Of a stretch of DNA of 5,781 nucleotides, positions 1 to 5,781 are shown piece after piece. The notes under the pieces are model-generated. The model was not told the DNA's origin. It ran no database searches and saw only the letters and a program-made list of their open reading frames with translations. The position numbers and the translations under genes were made by a program. Source of the stretch: a bacterium. Lineage in GTDB: Bacteria; Krumholzibacteriota; Krumholzibacteriia; Krumholzibacteriales; WJIX01. The stretch lies in assembly GCA_021160845.1 (NCBI GenBank), contig JAGHBT010000244.1, positions 1 to 5,781 on the forward strand, given 5' to 3'. Position 1 is the stretch's first letter. The number at the start of each line of letters is the position of its first letter.

Positions 1-3000
1 ATGTTTCGTCGAGAACGGTTGCGACACACGCCCTTTCGATATTCGGAGATCACAGTGATGTTATGGCTACCCGTTCAACAGGCTTTGCTCTTCTGGCGTC
101 AAATTCCGTGCAGGAAGCAATGGATATGGCTCTGATTGCTCAAGCTGCTTCACTTGAATCGAGAGTTCCCTTTCTGCATTTCTTTGAGGGATTCAGGATT
201 TCTCATGAAGTATCTAAGGTCGAACTTCTGTCGGAGGATGACATAAAAGCAATGATCAGCGATGATCTTGTGAGAGCTCATCGTGAGAGGGCTCTTTCTC
301 CAGACAATCCATTTATCAGGGGAACCGCTCAAAACCCAGACACATTCTTCCAGGCTCGTGAGGCGGTAAATCCATTTTATAACGCCTGCCCAGAGATTGT
401 TATCAAAACAATGGAGAAATTTAAGAAAATCGTTGGTAGAGAGTACAAGATATTCCAGTACTATGGAGCCCCTGACGCCGAGCGAGTGATAGCGATAATC
501 GGTTCGGGAGCTGAGCCTGTTTATGAAACCGTAAATTACTTGATGGATAAGGGAGAGAAGGTTGGGCTCCTTAAGGTGAGGCTCTACAGGCCGTTTTCAG
601 GGAATCATTTTGTAGAGGCGTTGCCTTCGACTGTAAAGCATATCTCAGCTCTGGATAGAACAAAGGAACCAGGAAGCCTTGGTGAACCCCTCTATGAGGA
701 TATCGTTACCGCTTTGCATGAGAATGGAAGTGTTGCCTCAGAGCACTTCGAAGGTATTCCGGAGGTTACTGGTGGAAGATATGGTCTCTCTTCAAAGGAA
801 TTTACCCCCGCGATGGTTATGGGTGTATTTGAGGAAATGAAGAAGGATCAGCCTAAAACTCACTTTACCGTGGGAATTAATGAAGATGTAACAAATACGA
901 GCATTGAATATGATAAGGAATTTGAAATAGATTTTGAAGGGCTTACAAGGGCGGTATTTTACGGGTTGGGATCGGATGGTACGGTAGGCGCCAACAAGAA
1001 TTCAATTAAGATTATCGGTGAAGAAACTGATAATTATGCTCAGGGATATTTTGTTTATGATTCAAGAAAAGCAGGTTCACTTACGGTTTCTCACCTTAGA
1101 TTCGGTCCGGAACCTATACATTCACCTTATTTGATAAGTAAGGCTGATTTTGTGGGGCTTCATCAGTTTGCATTTATTGAAAGACTCGATGTTCTTAAGA
1201 CGGCAAGAGAAGGAGCTATATTTCTTTTAAACAGTCCTTTCCCGACCGAAGAGACATGGGACAGGCTCCCTCGCAAAGTGCAGCAGACAATAATTGACAA
1301 AAAACTCAAATTCTATGTCATTGATGCCTACAAGATAGCCAAGAAAATTGGACTTGGCCCAAGAATTAATACTATAATGCAGGCTTGTTTCTTTGCCCTC
1401 AGCGACGTGATACCGGCCGATGCAGCAATGGAGCTGATCAAAAAATTTATAAAGAAGACATATGAAAGCAAAGGCGAAAAGATTGTAGAGATGAATTATG
1501 CCGCCGTGGACAGTGCTCCCGAGAACCTCAAAGAGATTAAGGTTCCGGATGAGGCGACGAGTGAACGGGAAATGATTCCTCCCGTTTCTGAGAATGCTCC
1601 CGAGTATGTAAGAAATGTTACGGCAAAGATGATTGCCAAGGAGGGAGATGATCTGCCTTCAAGCGCGTTTGCTCCGGACGGAACATTTCCCAGCGGTACA
1701 ACAAAGTGGGAAAAGAGAAATATCGCGCATGAGATACCAGTATGGGATCCCGAAACATGTATCCAGTGCGGTAAATGCGTCCTTATTTGTCCTCACGCCA
1801 CGATTAGGGCCAAGGTCTACGATTCCGATCTTCTTTCATCCGCGCCTTCAACATTTAAATCCACTGATGCAAACGCTAAAGAGTACAAGGGTATGAAATA
1901 CACAATTCAGATTGCTCCTGAGGATTGTACCGGGTGTGGCCAGTGTGTGAAGGGATGCCCTGCTAAAAACAAGACGAATCCTGAGAAGAAGGCAATAAAT
2001 ATGGAGCTTCAGCTTCCCCTGCGTAACGCTGAGAAGAAAAACTGGGAGTTTTTCCTCGATATCCCTTACATAGATAGGGATAGAGTAAAGCAGAATACGA
2101 CAGCGGGAGTGCAATTTCTTGAACCCCTGTTTGAATTCTCCGGCGCTTGTGCCGGATGCGGGGAAACTCCATATATCAAGCTTCTAAGCCAGTTGTTCGG
2201 CGATAGGGCTCTAATAGGAAACGCGACCGGTTGCAGTTCGATATACGGAGGAAATCTGCCGGCTACACCATATACCTTTAATAGTGAGGGTAGAGGTCCC
2301 GCTTGGAATAACTCACTCTTTGAAGATAACGCGGAGTTTGGGTTTGGTATGCGCCTCGCTCTTGATAAGCAGAAGGAATATGCCTCAGAACTTCTTGATA
2401 AACTTTCGGCCGTAATAGGAGAAGAGATTGTCAGTGAGATAAAGGGCTGTGATCAGTCAACAGAGCCGGGGATAATAAAACAAAGAAAGAATATTAAGAA
2501 ACTGAAGGCGAAGTTGAAAGGGGTTGAATTACCAGGTGCTAAGGATCTTCTCGGACTTGCCGATGTGCTCGTCAAAAAGAGTGTGTGGATTGTTGGGGGA
2601 GATGGCTGGGCGTATGATATAGGCTATGGAGGTCTTGATCATGTGATAGCTCAGCAACGGGACATTAATATTCTGGTGCTCAACACGCAAACATACTCAA
2701 ATACCGGTGGGCAGATGTCCAAAGCGACACCTATGGGGGCAATAGCTAAATTCGCGGCTGGGGGAAAGCGAACACCCAAAAAAGACCTTGCGATGATGGC
2801 AATGATCTATGGAAATGTCTATGTTGCCAGAGTGGCAATTGGTTCAAACGAGAGCCAGACAATAAAGGCTTTCCGCGAAGCCGAAAGCTATAACGGGCCT
2901 TCATTAATTATAGCTTATGCTCATTGTATCGGACAGGGGTACAATTTGATAAATGGACCGGACCAGCAAAAGGCTGCAGTGAAATCGGGCGCCTGGCCTC

Positions 3001-3236
3001 TTGTTAGATTTGATCCGGGTTTGATTGCCGAAGGGAAGAATCCATTTCAGCTCGACTCAAAGGCTCCAAGCATTCCTCTTGAAGATTATATCTATAATGA
3101 GAATCGGTACAAATCCTTAAAGAAGTCTAATCCGGATATAGCTGATGAACTTCTCAAAAAATCTCAGAAGGAAACCGACAGACGCTGGAAGATTTATGAA
3201 CGTTGGGCTTCAATGCCGGGGGACGGTGATAAGTAG
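1..3236 (+). CDS. nifJ: Pyruvate:ferredoxin (flavodoxin) oxidoreductase, single-chain PFOR, 5'-truncated by the window edge
   Basis: PFOR reversibly converts pyruvate plus CoA to acetyl-CoA, CO2 and reduced ferredoxin in the cytoplasm of anaerobes. The frame is open to the left edge (first full codon at 3). The ATG at 63 is internal, because codons before it read VSSRTVATHALSIFGDHSD, a conserved stretch of PFOR domain I. About 110 N-terminal residues are missing by comparison with known PFORs (family about 1170-1230). Counting residue 1 at position 3, domains I and II run to about 305. The CoA-binding domain follows, with GLGSDGTVGANK near 320. A ferredoxin-like insert has two 4Fe-4S motifs, Cys586/589/592/596 and Cys642/645/648/652. 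The proximal-cluster cysteines are 716, 719, 744 and 975. The thiamine diphosphate/Mg site is GGDG 865-868 with Thr895 in LNTQTYSNTGG. All cofactor ligands expected here are present, so the enzyme looks intact. It lacks the C-terminal extension of the Desulfovibrio africanus enzyme. It ends with tandem TAG stops and a terminator. Its promoter lies outside the window. Confidence 0.97.
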   Translation, partial: VSSRTVATHALSIFGDHSDVMATRSTGFALLASNSVQEAMDMALIAQAASLESRVPFLHFFEGFRISHEVSKVELLSEDDIKAMISDDLVRAHRERALSPDNPFIRGTAQNPDTFFQAREAVNPFYNACPEIVIKTMEKFKKIVGREYKIFQYYGAPDAERVIAIIGSGAEPVYETVNYLMDKGEKVGLLKVRLYRPFSGNHFVEALPSTVKHISALDRTKEPGSLGEPLYEDIVTALHENGSVASEHFEGIPEVTGGRYGLSSKEFTPAMVMGVFEEMKKDQPKTHFTVGINEDVTNTSIEYDKEFEIDFEGLTRAVFYGLGSDGTVGANKNSIKIIGEETDNYAQGYFVYDSRKAGSLTVSHLRFGPEPIHSPYLISKADFVGLHQFAFIERLDVLKTAREGAIFLLNSPFPTEETWDRLPRKVQQTIIDKKLKFYVIDAYKIAKKIGLGPRINTIMQACFFALSDVIPADAAMELIKKFIKKTYESKGEKIVEMNYAAVDSAPENLKEIKVPDEATSEREMIPPVSENAPEYVRNVTAKMIAKEGDDLPSSAFAPDGTFPSGTTKWEKRNIAHEIPVWDPETCIQCGKCVLICPHATIRAKVYDSDLLSSAPSTFKSTDANAKEYKGMKYTIQIAPEDCTGCGQCVKGCPAKNKTNPEKKAINMELQLPLRNAEKKNWEFFLDIPYIDRDRVKQNTTAGVQFLEPLFEFSGACAGCGETPYIKLLSQLFGDRALIGNATGCSSIYGGNLPATPYTFNSEGRGPAWNNSLFEDNAEFGFGMRLALDKQKEYASELLDKLSAVIGEEIVSEIKGCDQSTEPGIIKQRKNIKKLKAKLKGVELPGAKDLLGLADVLVKKSVWIVGGDGWAYDIGYGGLDHVIAQQRDINILVLNTQTYSNTGGQMSKATPMGAIAKFAAGGKRTPKKDLAMMAMIYGNVYVARVAIGSNESQTIKAFREAESYNGPSLIIAYAHCIGQGYNLINGPDQQKAAVKSGAWPLVRFDPGLIAEGKNPFQLDSKAPSIPLEDYIYNENRYKSLKKSNPDIADELLKKSQKETDRRWKIYERWASMPGDGDK

Positions 3237-3315
3237 TAGTTTGTTTGCGGTAAATTTCCAGCGACTAAGGAAGATACTGTCAATGGAGAGTTTGCTCGTT
3301 TCTAAAATTGTGGAA

Positions 3316-3355
3316 AAGAAAAAGGCGCCTTCTTTAATGCCGGCGCCTTTTTCTT
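3316..3355. terminator. Symmetric Rho-independent terminator between convergent genes
   Basis: A perfect 14-bp inverted repeat (arms 3316-3329 and 3342-3355, 12-nt loop) has a GGCGCC core. The core is followed by TTTTTCTT on the plus strand and preceded by AAGAAAAA. On either strand the transcript would form a GC hairpin followed by a U-rich tract. It lies 79 bp after the PFOR stop and 25 bp after the stop of the minus-strand CitF-like gene. I infer that it ends transcription of both. No coding signal is seen in the rest of 3237-3380. Confidence 0.9.
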
Positions 3356-3380
3356 AATCATTTTTTCAGTTGCGATTATT

Positions 3381-4985
3381 TCAAACAACCGGCTTAAAAA
3401 TTGTGTCGAGCAGGGTGCCGTCCCGCCATTCAATGACTTCGACAGGAATGTCTGTTAATTCCGGGCGTGGTGGTGTTTCCCCGTATTCTGCCGCTTTTTT
3501 GTCGGACAGTTTATGCAATTCTTCGATACTTACGATTTTCAGATCAAACTTTTCAGCGTTGGAAATAAGTGCGTCAATATGGCTTGATTTACTCTCGGGA
3601 TTAATAGAAATATAGTCTTCCGTGACAACTACATCTATTACTTCTCCCGGGACAGATACCGTGTAAACATCTTCGACGATTTTTGGAAAGCCGAGATTTT
3701 TCTCCTTTTTCCCGGTTGCGAGTGGTAGAAACATTATTGTGAGATCAGAACCGGCGGCTACTCCCTGCGCGCCCCCTATTCCACCGATTATACGTCCATT
3801 CGCGCAAATGCTGTTGACATTAAATTTTGTGTCTATTTCAAGGGCAGTAAGAACTGAGACATCAAGCATGTTGACAGTATTCTCCTTGTTTGCCATATCT
3901 TCATATTCACCGGTGGAAACCTCGTAGTGGTTGTGATCGTAAAGCATTGATTTTATTACTTTCTCAGAAGTTTCAAAGCATTGGCCGTGCAGTAGATTTT
4001 CAATCAGGCCCTCCTGCAGCATTTCTACATGAAGGGAAGTACATCCGCCAATGGCGAATCCAGCTTTGATCTTTTTCTGCTGCAGTATTTTTTTGATTTC
4101 GTCGAGTACTATTAATCCTGCACCGGAACCTACTTGAAAATTAAAGCCGTTGAATATAGTCTCTGCGGCCTGCATTACATCAAGTACTTGTTTTGCGATT
4201 ATAGAGTTAAATCTATTAGCTCTTATTTTATCAATATTCAGTGTTCCTGAACCTATTCCTGAACTGTTGCCGGGATTGTCAACCTTGATTACAAAATCAA
4301 CATCGACCATCGAGATTGAACGCGGGAAGAGATAATGGTTGGAAATCTCTCCTGTGAGAAGGCACACATTTTCCGCCCAAAGGGAGTCGGCCAGAAAGAG
4401 GCCGAGTGGTCCTACCCATGAGTCGGGATTACCCATCAACCCATTAGCGTTTCCCCATTTATCAGCTATTGGGACAGGGCCGAAAGCAACCTTAACTTTT
4501 TCTTCACCGGTGTGAAACCGCCTTACGCGGTTGCCGTGACCATATCGGTTTATAACCCAGGGGAGGAAATCCCCCGCCATGACATGGTTGCCCATAGATC
4601 GGTAACAGCTTCCGGAGATTCCACTGATGGTTCCATCCTTGAAGGCTTGCGGTAACCAAGGAACGCAATTGTCAAAAAAAGCGTTACCTAGTATATGAAT
4701 ATCTTTTTTGCCCTTTTCTCTAAGTTTATCGACGATCATTTTGAGACATACATCTCCGAGTCGGTAGTAGTGTGGATATGAAATTGTGTCTCCGTCTTCT
4801 ATGAGTTCCATTACATTATCAAGTGTGGTTACCTTGCTTTTACCGCTATGCATACGGGCACTGCCGGGACGCCCGGCGAGTGGCTCGCTGTATTCGGGAT
4901 CAAAGGCTTCTTTAAATGGCTTTTTTTTCCGGCCGTTAACTTCCGTGGGGACTCTTCTGCCGATGGCATTATGAACAAACTCCAT
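3381..4985 (-). CDS. CitF-like CoA-transferase (citrate lyase alpha subunit homologue), orphan and divergent
   Basis: This is a complete 534-residue protein. It aligns by eye with CitF, the citrate:acetyl-ACP transferase subunit of citrate lyase (about 510 residues), along its whole length. Landmarks are the N-terminal NAIGRRVP (6-13), SYPHYYRLGD (69-78) where CitF has an FHH..RGGD stretch, VPIADKWGNANGLMG (171-185), FVIKVDNPG, FAIGGCTSLHVEMLQEGLIENLL, LTALEIDTKFNVN with Glu383, and a C-terminal INPES...LKIVSIEEL. No signal peptide or membrane segment is seen, so it should be cytoplasmic. It differs from CitF at a conserved glycine-rich spot: E. coli-type CitF has GGHCD, while here it reads GGAQG (404-408). 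No citD, citE, citC, citX or citG lies beside it; its neighbours are PFOR and acs. Family membership is clear, but the substrate is not. A stand-alone acetyl-CoA:carboxylate CoA-transferase is my inference, and an alpha subunit whose partners lie elsewhere is the alternative. The start ATG (4983-4985) is supported by a close GGGAGG. Confidence 0.9.
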   Translation of the reverse strand: MEFVHNAIGRRVPTEVNGRKKKPFKEAFDPEYSEPLAGRPGSARMHSGKSKVTTLDNVMELIEDGDTISYPHYYRLGDVCLKMIVDKLREKGKKDIHILGNAFFDNCVPWLPQAFKDGTISGISGSCYRSMGNHVMAGDFLPWVINRYGHGNRVRRFHTGEEKVKVAFGPVPIADKWGNANGLMGNPDSWVGPLGLFLADSLWAENVCLLTGEISNHYLFPRSISMVDVDFVIKVDNPGNSSGIGSGTLNIDKIRANRFNSIIAKQVLDVMQAAETIFNGFNFQVGSGAGLIVLDEIKKILQQKKIKAGFAIGGCTSLHVEMLQEGLIENLLHGQCFETSEKVIKSMLYDHNHYEVSTGEYEDMANKENTVNMLDVSVLTALEIDTKFNVNSICANGRIIGGIGGAQGVAAGSDLTIMFLPLATGKKEKNLGFPKIVEDVYTVSVPGEVIDVVVTEDYISINPESKSSHIDALISNAEKFDLKIVSIEELHKLSDKKAAEYGETPPRPELTDIPVEVIEWRDGTLLDTIFKPVV

Positions 4986-4990
4986 TCTTT

Positions 4991-4996
4991 CCTCCC
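4991..4996 (-). promoter_or_regulatory. Ribosome binding site of the CitF-like gene
   Basis: Read on the minus strand, GGGAGG stands five bases (AAAGA) before the ATG at 4985. This supports that start over internal methionines such as Met45. Confidence 0.85.
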
Positions 4997-5045
4997 GATT
5001 CAGGTTTGTAGATTCATGGGTGGCAAAAAATTCATCATAAAATTA

Positions 5046-5074
5046 TTTTTAAATCATATTTTTTTTTGTGTCAA
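5046..5074 (-). promoter_or_regulatory. Predicted sigma-70-type promoter for the CitF-like gene
   Basis: On the minus strand a perfect TTGACA (5069-5074) is followed by a 17-base spacer that includes nine A, then TAAAAA (5046-5051; 4 of 6 to TATAAT). Transcription would start near 5039, giving a leader of about 54 nt before the ATG at 4985. The box match, spacing and AT-rich setting are good. It has not been tested. Confidence 0.55.
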
Positions 5075-5081
5075 GCCTTGA
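5071..5081. promoter_or_regulatory. Palindrome between back-to-back -35 boxes, possible operator
   Basis: TCAAG-C-CTTGA is a perfect inverted repeat with a one-base centre. It covers parts of the minus-strand -35 box (5069-5074) and of the plus-strand box (5078-5083). A regulator bound here could control both directions. It is short, and part of the symmetry follows simply from two opposed TTGA-type boxes. Confidence 0.35.
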
Positions 5082-5106
5082 AAAGTTTTCTTGTTTTTGT
5101 TTTATT
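5078..5106 (+). promoter_or_regulatory. Predicted plus-strand promoter, upstream copy (towards acs)
   Basis: TTGAAA (5078-5083), a 17-base spacer and TTTATT (5101-5106; 4 of 6 to TATAAT) form a plausible sigma-70 promoter. Transcription would start near 5113 and give a leader of about 240 nt before acs. It sits inside the first copy of a duplicated module. The match is moderate and the region is T-rich, so a chance match is possible. Confidence 0.35.
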
Positions 5107-5123
5107 TAGCAAGATAGCTTATT
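5078..5123 (+). repeat. Imperfect direct repeat, copy 1
   Basis: This copy shares with 5192-5233 the ordered blocks TTG, AAAGTT-like sequence, an exact TTGTTTTTGT (here 5091-5100) and an exact AGATAGCTTATT (here 5112-5123). The gap between the last two blocks is 11 nt here and 6 nt in copy 2. The copies lie about 110 bp apart in the same orientation. Confidence 0.65.
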
Positions 5124-5191
5124 CGCGCGTTGGGCGAGGGTTGGTGTTTGGGTAGGCTGATTGGAGAGAACACTATGGCCTCGTTGCTCAA

Positions 5192-5220
5192 TTGGCGAAA
5201 GTTGTTTGTTTTTGTATTAT
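5192..5220 (+). promoter_or_regulatory. Predicted plus-strand promoter, downstream copy (towards acs)
   Basis: TTGGCG (5192-5197; 4 of 6 to TTGACA), a 17-base spacer and TATTAT (5215-5220; 5 of 6 to TATAAT) form the better plus-strand promoter candidate. Transcription would start near 5227, leaving a leader of about 128 nt to the acs start. It lies in the second copy of the duplicated module, at the same place relative to the shared blocks as the upstream candidate. Confidence 0.45.
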
Positions 5221-5233
5221 GAGATAGCTTATT
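5192..5233 (+). repeat. Imperfect direct repeat, copy 2
   Basis: This is the second copy of the module at 5078-5123. It has exact TTGTTTTTGT at 5206-5215 and exact AGATAGCTTATT at 5222-5233. In both copies the 12-mer falls just after the putative -10 box, where a transcription start or an operator would be expected. Confidence 0.65.
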
Positions 5234-5242
5234 AAGGGGCAA

Positions 5243-5263
5243 ACTCTTGACATTCTCAAGTGT
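5243..5263. promoter_or_regulatory. Inverted repeat with embedded TTGACA upstream of acs
   Basis: CTTGA (5246-5250) and TCAAG (5256-5260) flank CATTC; the pairing extends to 7 of 8 positions over 5243-5250 and 5256-5263. It includes a perfect -35-like TTGACA (5247-5252). The hexamer at 17-base spacing, TAGTTT (5270-5275), is only 3 of 6 to TATAAT. It could be a third promoter, an operator with the same half-site as the 5071-5081 palindrome, or a small leader hairpin if transcription begins upstream. Confidence 0.3.
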
Positions 5264-5342
5264 CGGTATTAGTTTTATGGTTCTGGAACTGAGCTATACA
5301 GTAACGTAGGTAGTGAGTATTTATTTTTTCCAAACATGTATC

Positions 5343-5348
5343 AGGAGG
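5343..5348 (+). promoter_or_regulatory. Ribosome binding site of acs
   Basis: AGGAGG lies six bases before the ATG at 5355. An in-frame TAA at 5349-5351, between this site and the ATG, rules out any upstream start. Confidence 0.92.
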
Positions 5349-5354
5349 TAACAC

Positions 5355-5781
5355 ATGAGTGAGAGAGAGAAGACAATAACCTCGATGCTCGACGAAAAAC
5401 GGAGAATCGAACCTCCAGAGGAGTTTTCGAGTAAGGCGTATGTAAAAAGCCTTGATGAATACAAGGCGATTTACAATAAATCCAAAGACGATCTCGAAGG
5501 CTTTTGGGCTGAACAGGCGAAAGATTTGATTCACTGGTCCAAACCCTGGGATAAGGTTCTCGATTGGCAGCCACCATTTGCCAAATGGTTTGCGGGCGGC
5601 AAATTGAATATTGCTTATAATTGCCTGGACCGTCATGTTGAGAATGGCCGTGGCGACAAGAAAGCAATTATCTGGGAAGGCGAGCCTGAAGATGACGCGA
5701 TAGAATATACATTTAAGGAACTCCAAGTTGAAGTAAGCAAATTCGCCAATGTTCTAAAGAAACACGGCATAACAAAAGGTG
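5355..5781 (+). CDS. acs: Acetyl-CoA synthetase (AMP-forming), N-terminal part, cut by the window edge
   Basis: Acs makes acetyl-CoA from acetate, ATP and CoA through an acetyl-adenylate, in the cytoplasm. Only 142 codons are visible of a family usually about 630-660 residues long. The frame runs open to the right edge without a stop. The visible part matches the N-terminal domain of bacterial Acs: a leader with PPEEFSSKAYV, then GFWAEQA (around Trp51) where E. coli Acs has TFWGEQG, a WSKPWDKV stretch, KLNIAYNCLDRH (Asn89-His94), AIIWEGEPED (from Ala104), and YTFKELQVEVSKFANVLKKHGI leading into the adenylating domain. The ATP-binding P-loop, the later core motifs and the acetylatable C-terminal lysine lie outside the window, so activity and exact acyl preference cannot be judged. 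Propionyl-CoA synthetase is a possible alternative, but the NCLDRH/IIWEGE sequence fits Acs well. The gene is divergent from the CitF-like gene, with 369 bp between them. Confidence 0.93.
   Translation, partial: MSEREKTITSMLDEKRRIEPPEEFSSKAYVKSLDEYKAIYNKSKDDLEGFWAEQAKDLIHWSKPWDKVLDWQPPFAKWFAGGKLNIAYNCLDRHVENGRGDKKAIIWEGEPEDDAIEYTFKELQVEVSKFANVLKKHGITKG

Larger units (their letters stand above)
4986..5354. other. Divergent intergenic control region between citF-like and acs
   Basis: This 369-bp stretch carries no gene I can support. The part next to the CitF-like gene (about 5030-5110) is very AT-rich, with a run of nine T at 5059-5067. The middle (5124-5160) is G-rich on the plus strand. The part before acs is AT-rich again. 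It contains promoter-like boxes in both directions, a duplicated module and two inverted repeats, each listed separately. Short reading frames crossing it are extensions of antisense frames and lack coding character. Confidence 0.85.

Noticed and set aside
63..65. ATG at 63 as the true start of the PFOR gene
   Set aside because: The frame is open to position 3 and encodes conserved PFOR residues (THALSIFGDHSDVMATR). There is no ribosome binding site before 63, so the gene begins upstream of the window.
2370..2560. Lysine-rich, poorly conserved stretch in PFOR as a possible insertion or frameshift
   Set aside because: The frame is continuous. Known PFORs, for example D. africanus, have a variable lysine-rich linker of similar length at this point before the GGDG motif.
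3145..3357. Plus-strand 70-codon frame across the PFOR end and the terminator
   Set aside because: It overlaps PFOR in another frame and reads through the hairpin. It has no independent ribosome binding site or family match.
4848..5081. Plus-strand 77-codon frame running from the CitF-like gene into the intergenic region
   Set aside because: It is mostly antisense to the CitF-like start, and its tail is translated AT-rich promoter DNA with no coding character.
5176..5188. Possible sigma-54 promoter (TGGCCTCGTTGCT)
   Set aside because: The GG and GC elements are only seven bases apart, whereas sigma-54 promoters need ten.
5279..5290. GTTC-TG-GAAC inverted repeat as a LexA-like operator or hairpin
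   Set aside because: The two-base centre is too small for a stable hairpin, the site does not match a LexA box I can name, and there is no DNA-damage context.
5256..5726. Minus-strand reading frame of 156 codons opposite acs
   Set aside because: It lies antisense to the clear Acs coding sequence, resembles no family I know, and has no ribosome binding site that I can see. A second antisense frame at 5341-5667 is rejected for the same reason.

Overview
The window looks like chromosomal DNA of an anaerobic, acetyl-CoA-centred bacterium. It has moderate GC (roughly the mid-40s per cent by eye), strong GGAGG-type ribosome binding sites and sigma-70-like promoter boxes. I cannot place it in a phylum from three housekeeping-type genes. 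No mobile element, CRISPR array, tRNA or rRNA is visible.

Layout. (1) Positions 1-3236, plus strand: the 3' nine-tenths of a single-chain pyruvate:ferredoxin oxidoreductase (PFOR, NifJ type). The gene is open at the left edge: the frame continues upstream of the first ATG in it (position 63) to the window start with conserved PFOR sequence. (2) Positions 3237-3380: a short convergent intergenic space with a strong symmetric hairpin terminator that can serve both flanking genes. (3) Positions 3381-4985, minus strand: a complete, divergent homologue of the citrate lyase alpha subunit (CitF, citrate CoA-transferase family), with no CitD, CitE or CitC/CitX/CitG gene next to it. (4) Positions 4986-5354: a 369-bp divergent control region. 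It holds promoter-like boxes facing both ways, a palindrome between two back-to-back -35 boxes, and a degenerate 40-odd-bp promoter-like module present twice. (5) Positions 5355-5781, plus strand: the first 142 codons of an AMP-forming acetyl-CoA synthetase (Acs), cut by the right edge.

How the genes fit together. All three products act on CoA thioesters of acetate. PFOR interconverts pyruvate and acetyl-CoA with ferredoxin. Acs activates acetate with ATP. The CitF-like protein belongs to a family that moves CoA between acyl groups. The shared control region between citF-like and acs suggests joint or reciprocal control of acetate activation and CoA transfer. The true substrate of the CitF-like protein is the main open question. 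Apart from that gene and the repeated control module the window is ordinary central metabolism, and I see no convincing new defence or mobile system.
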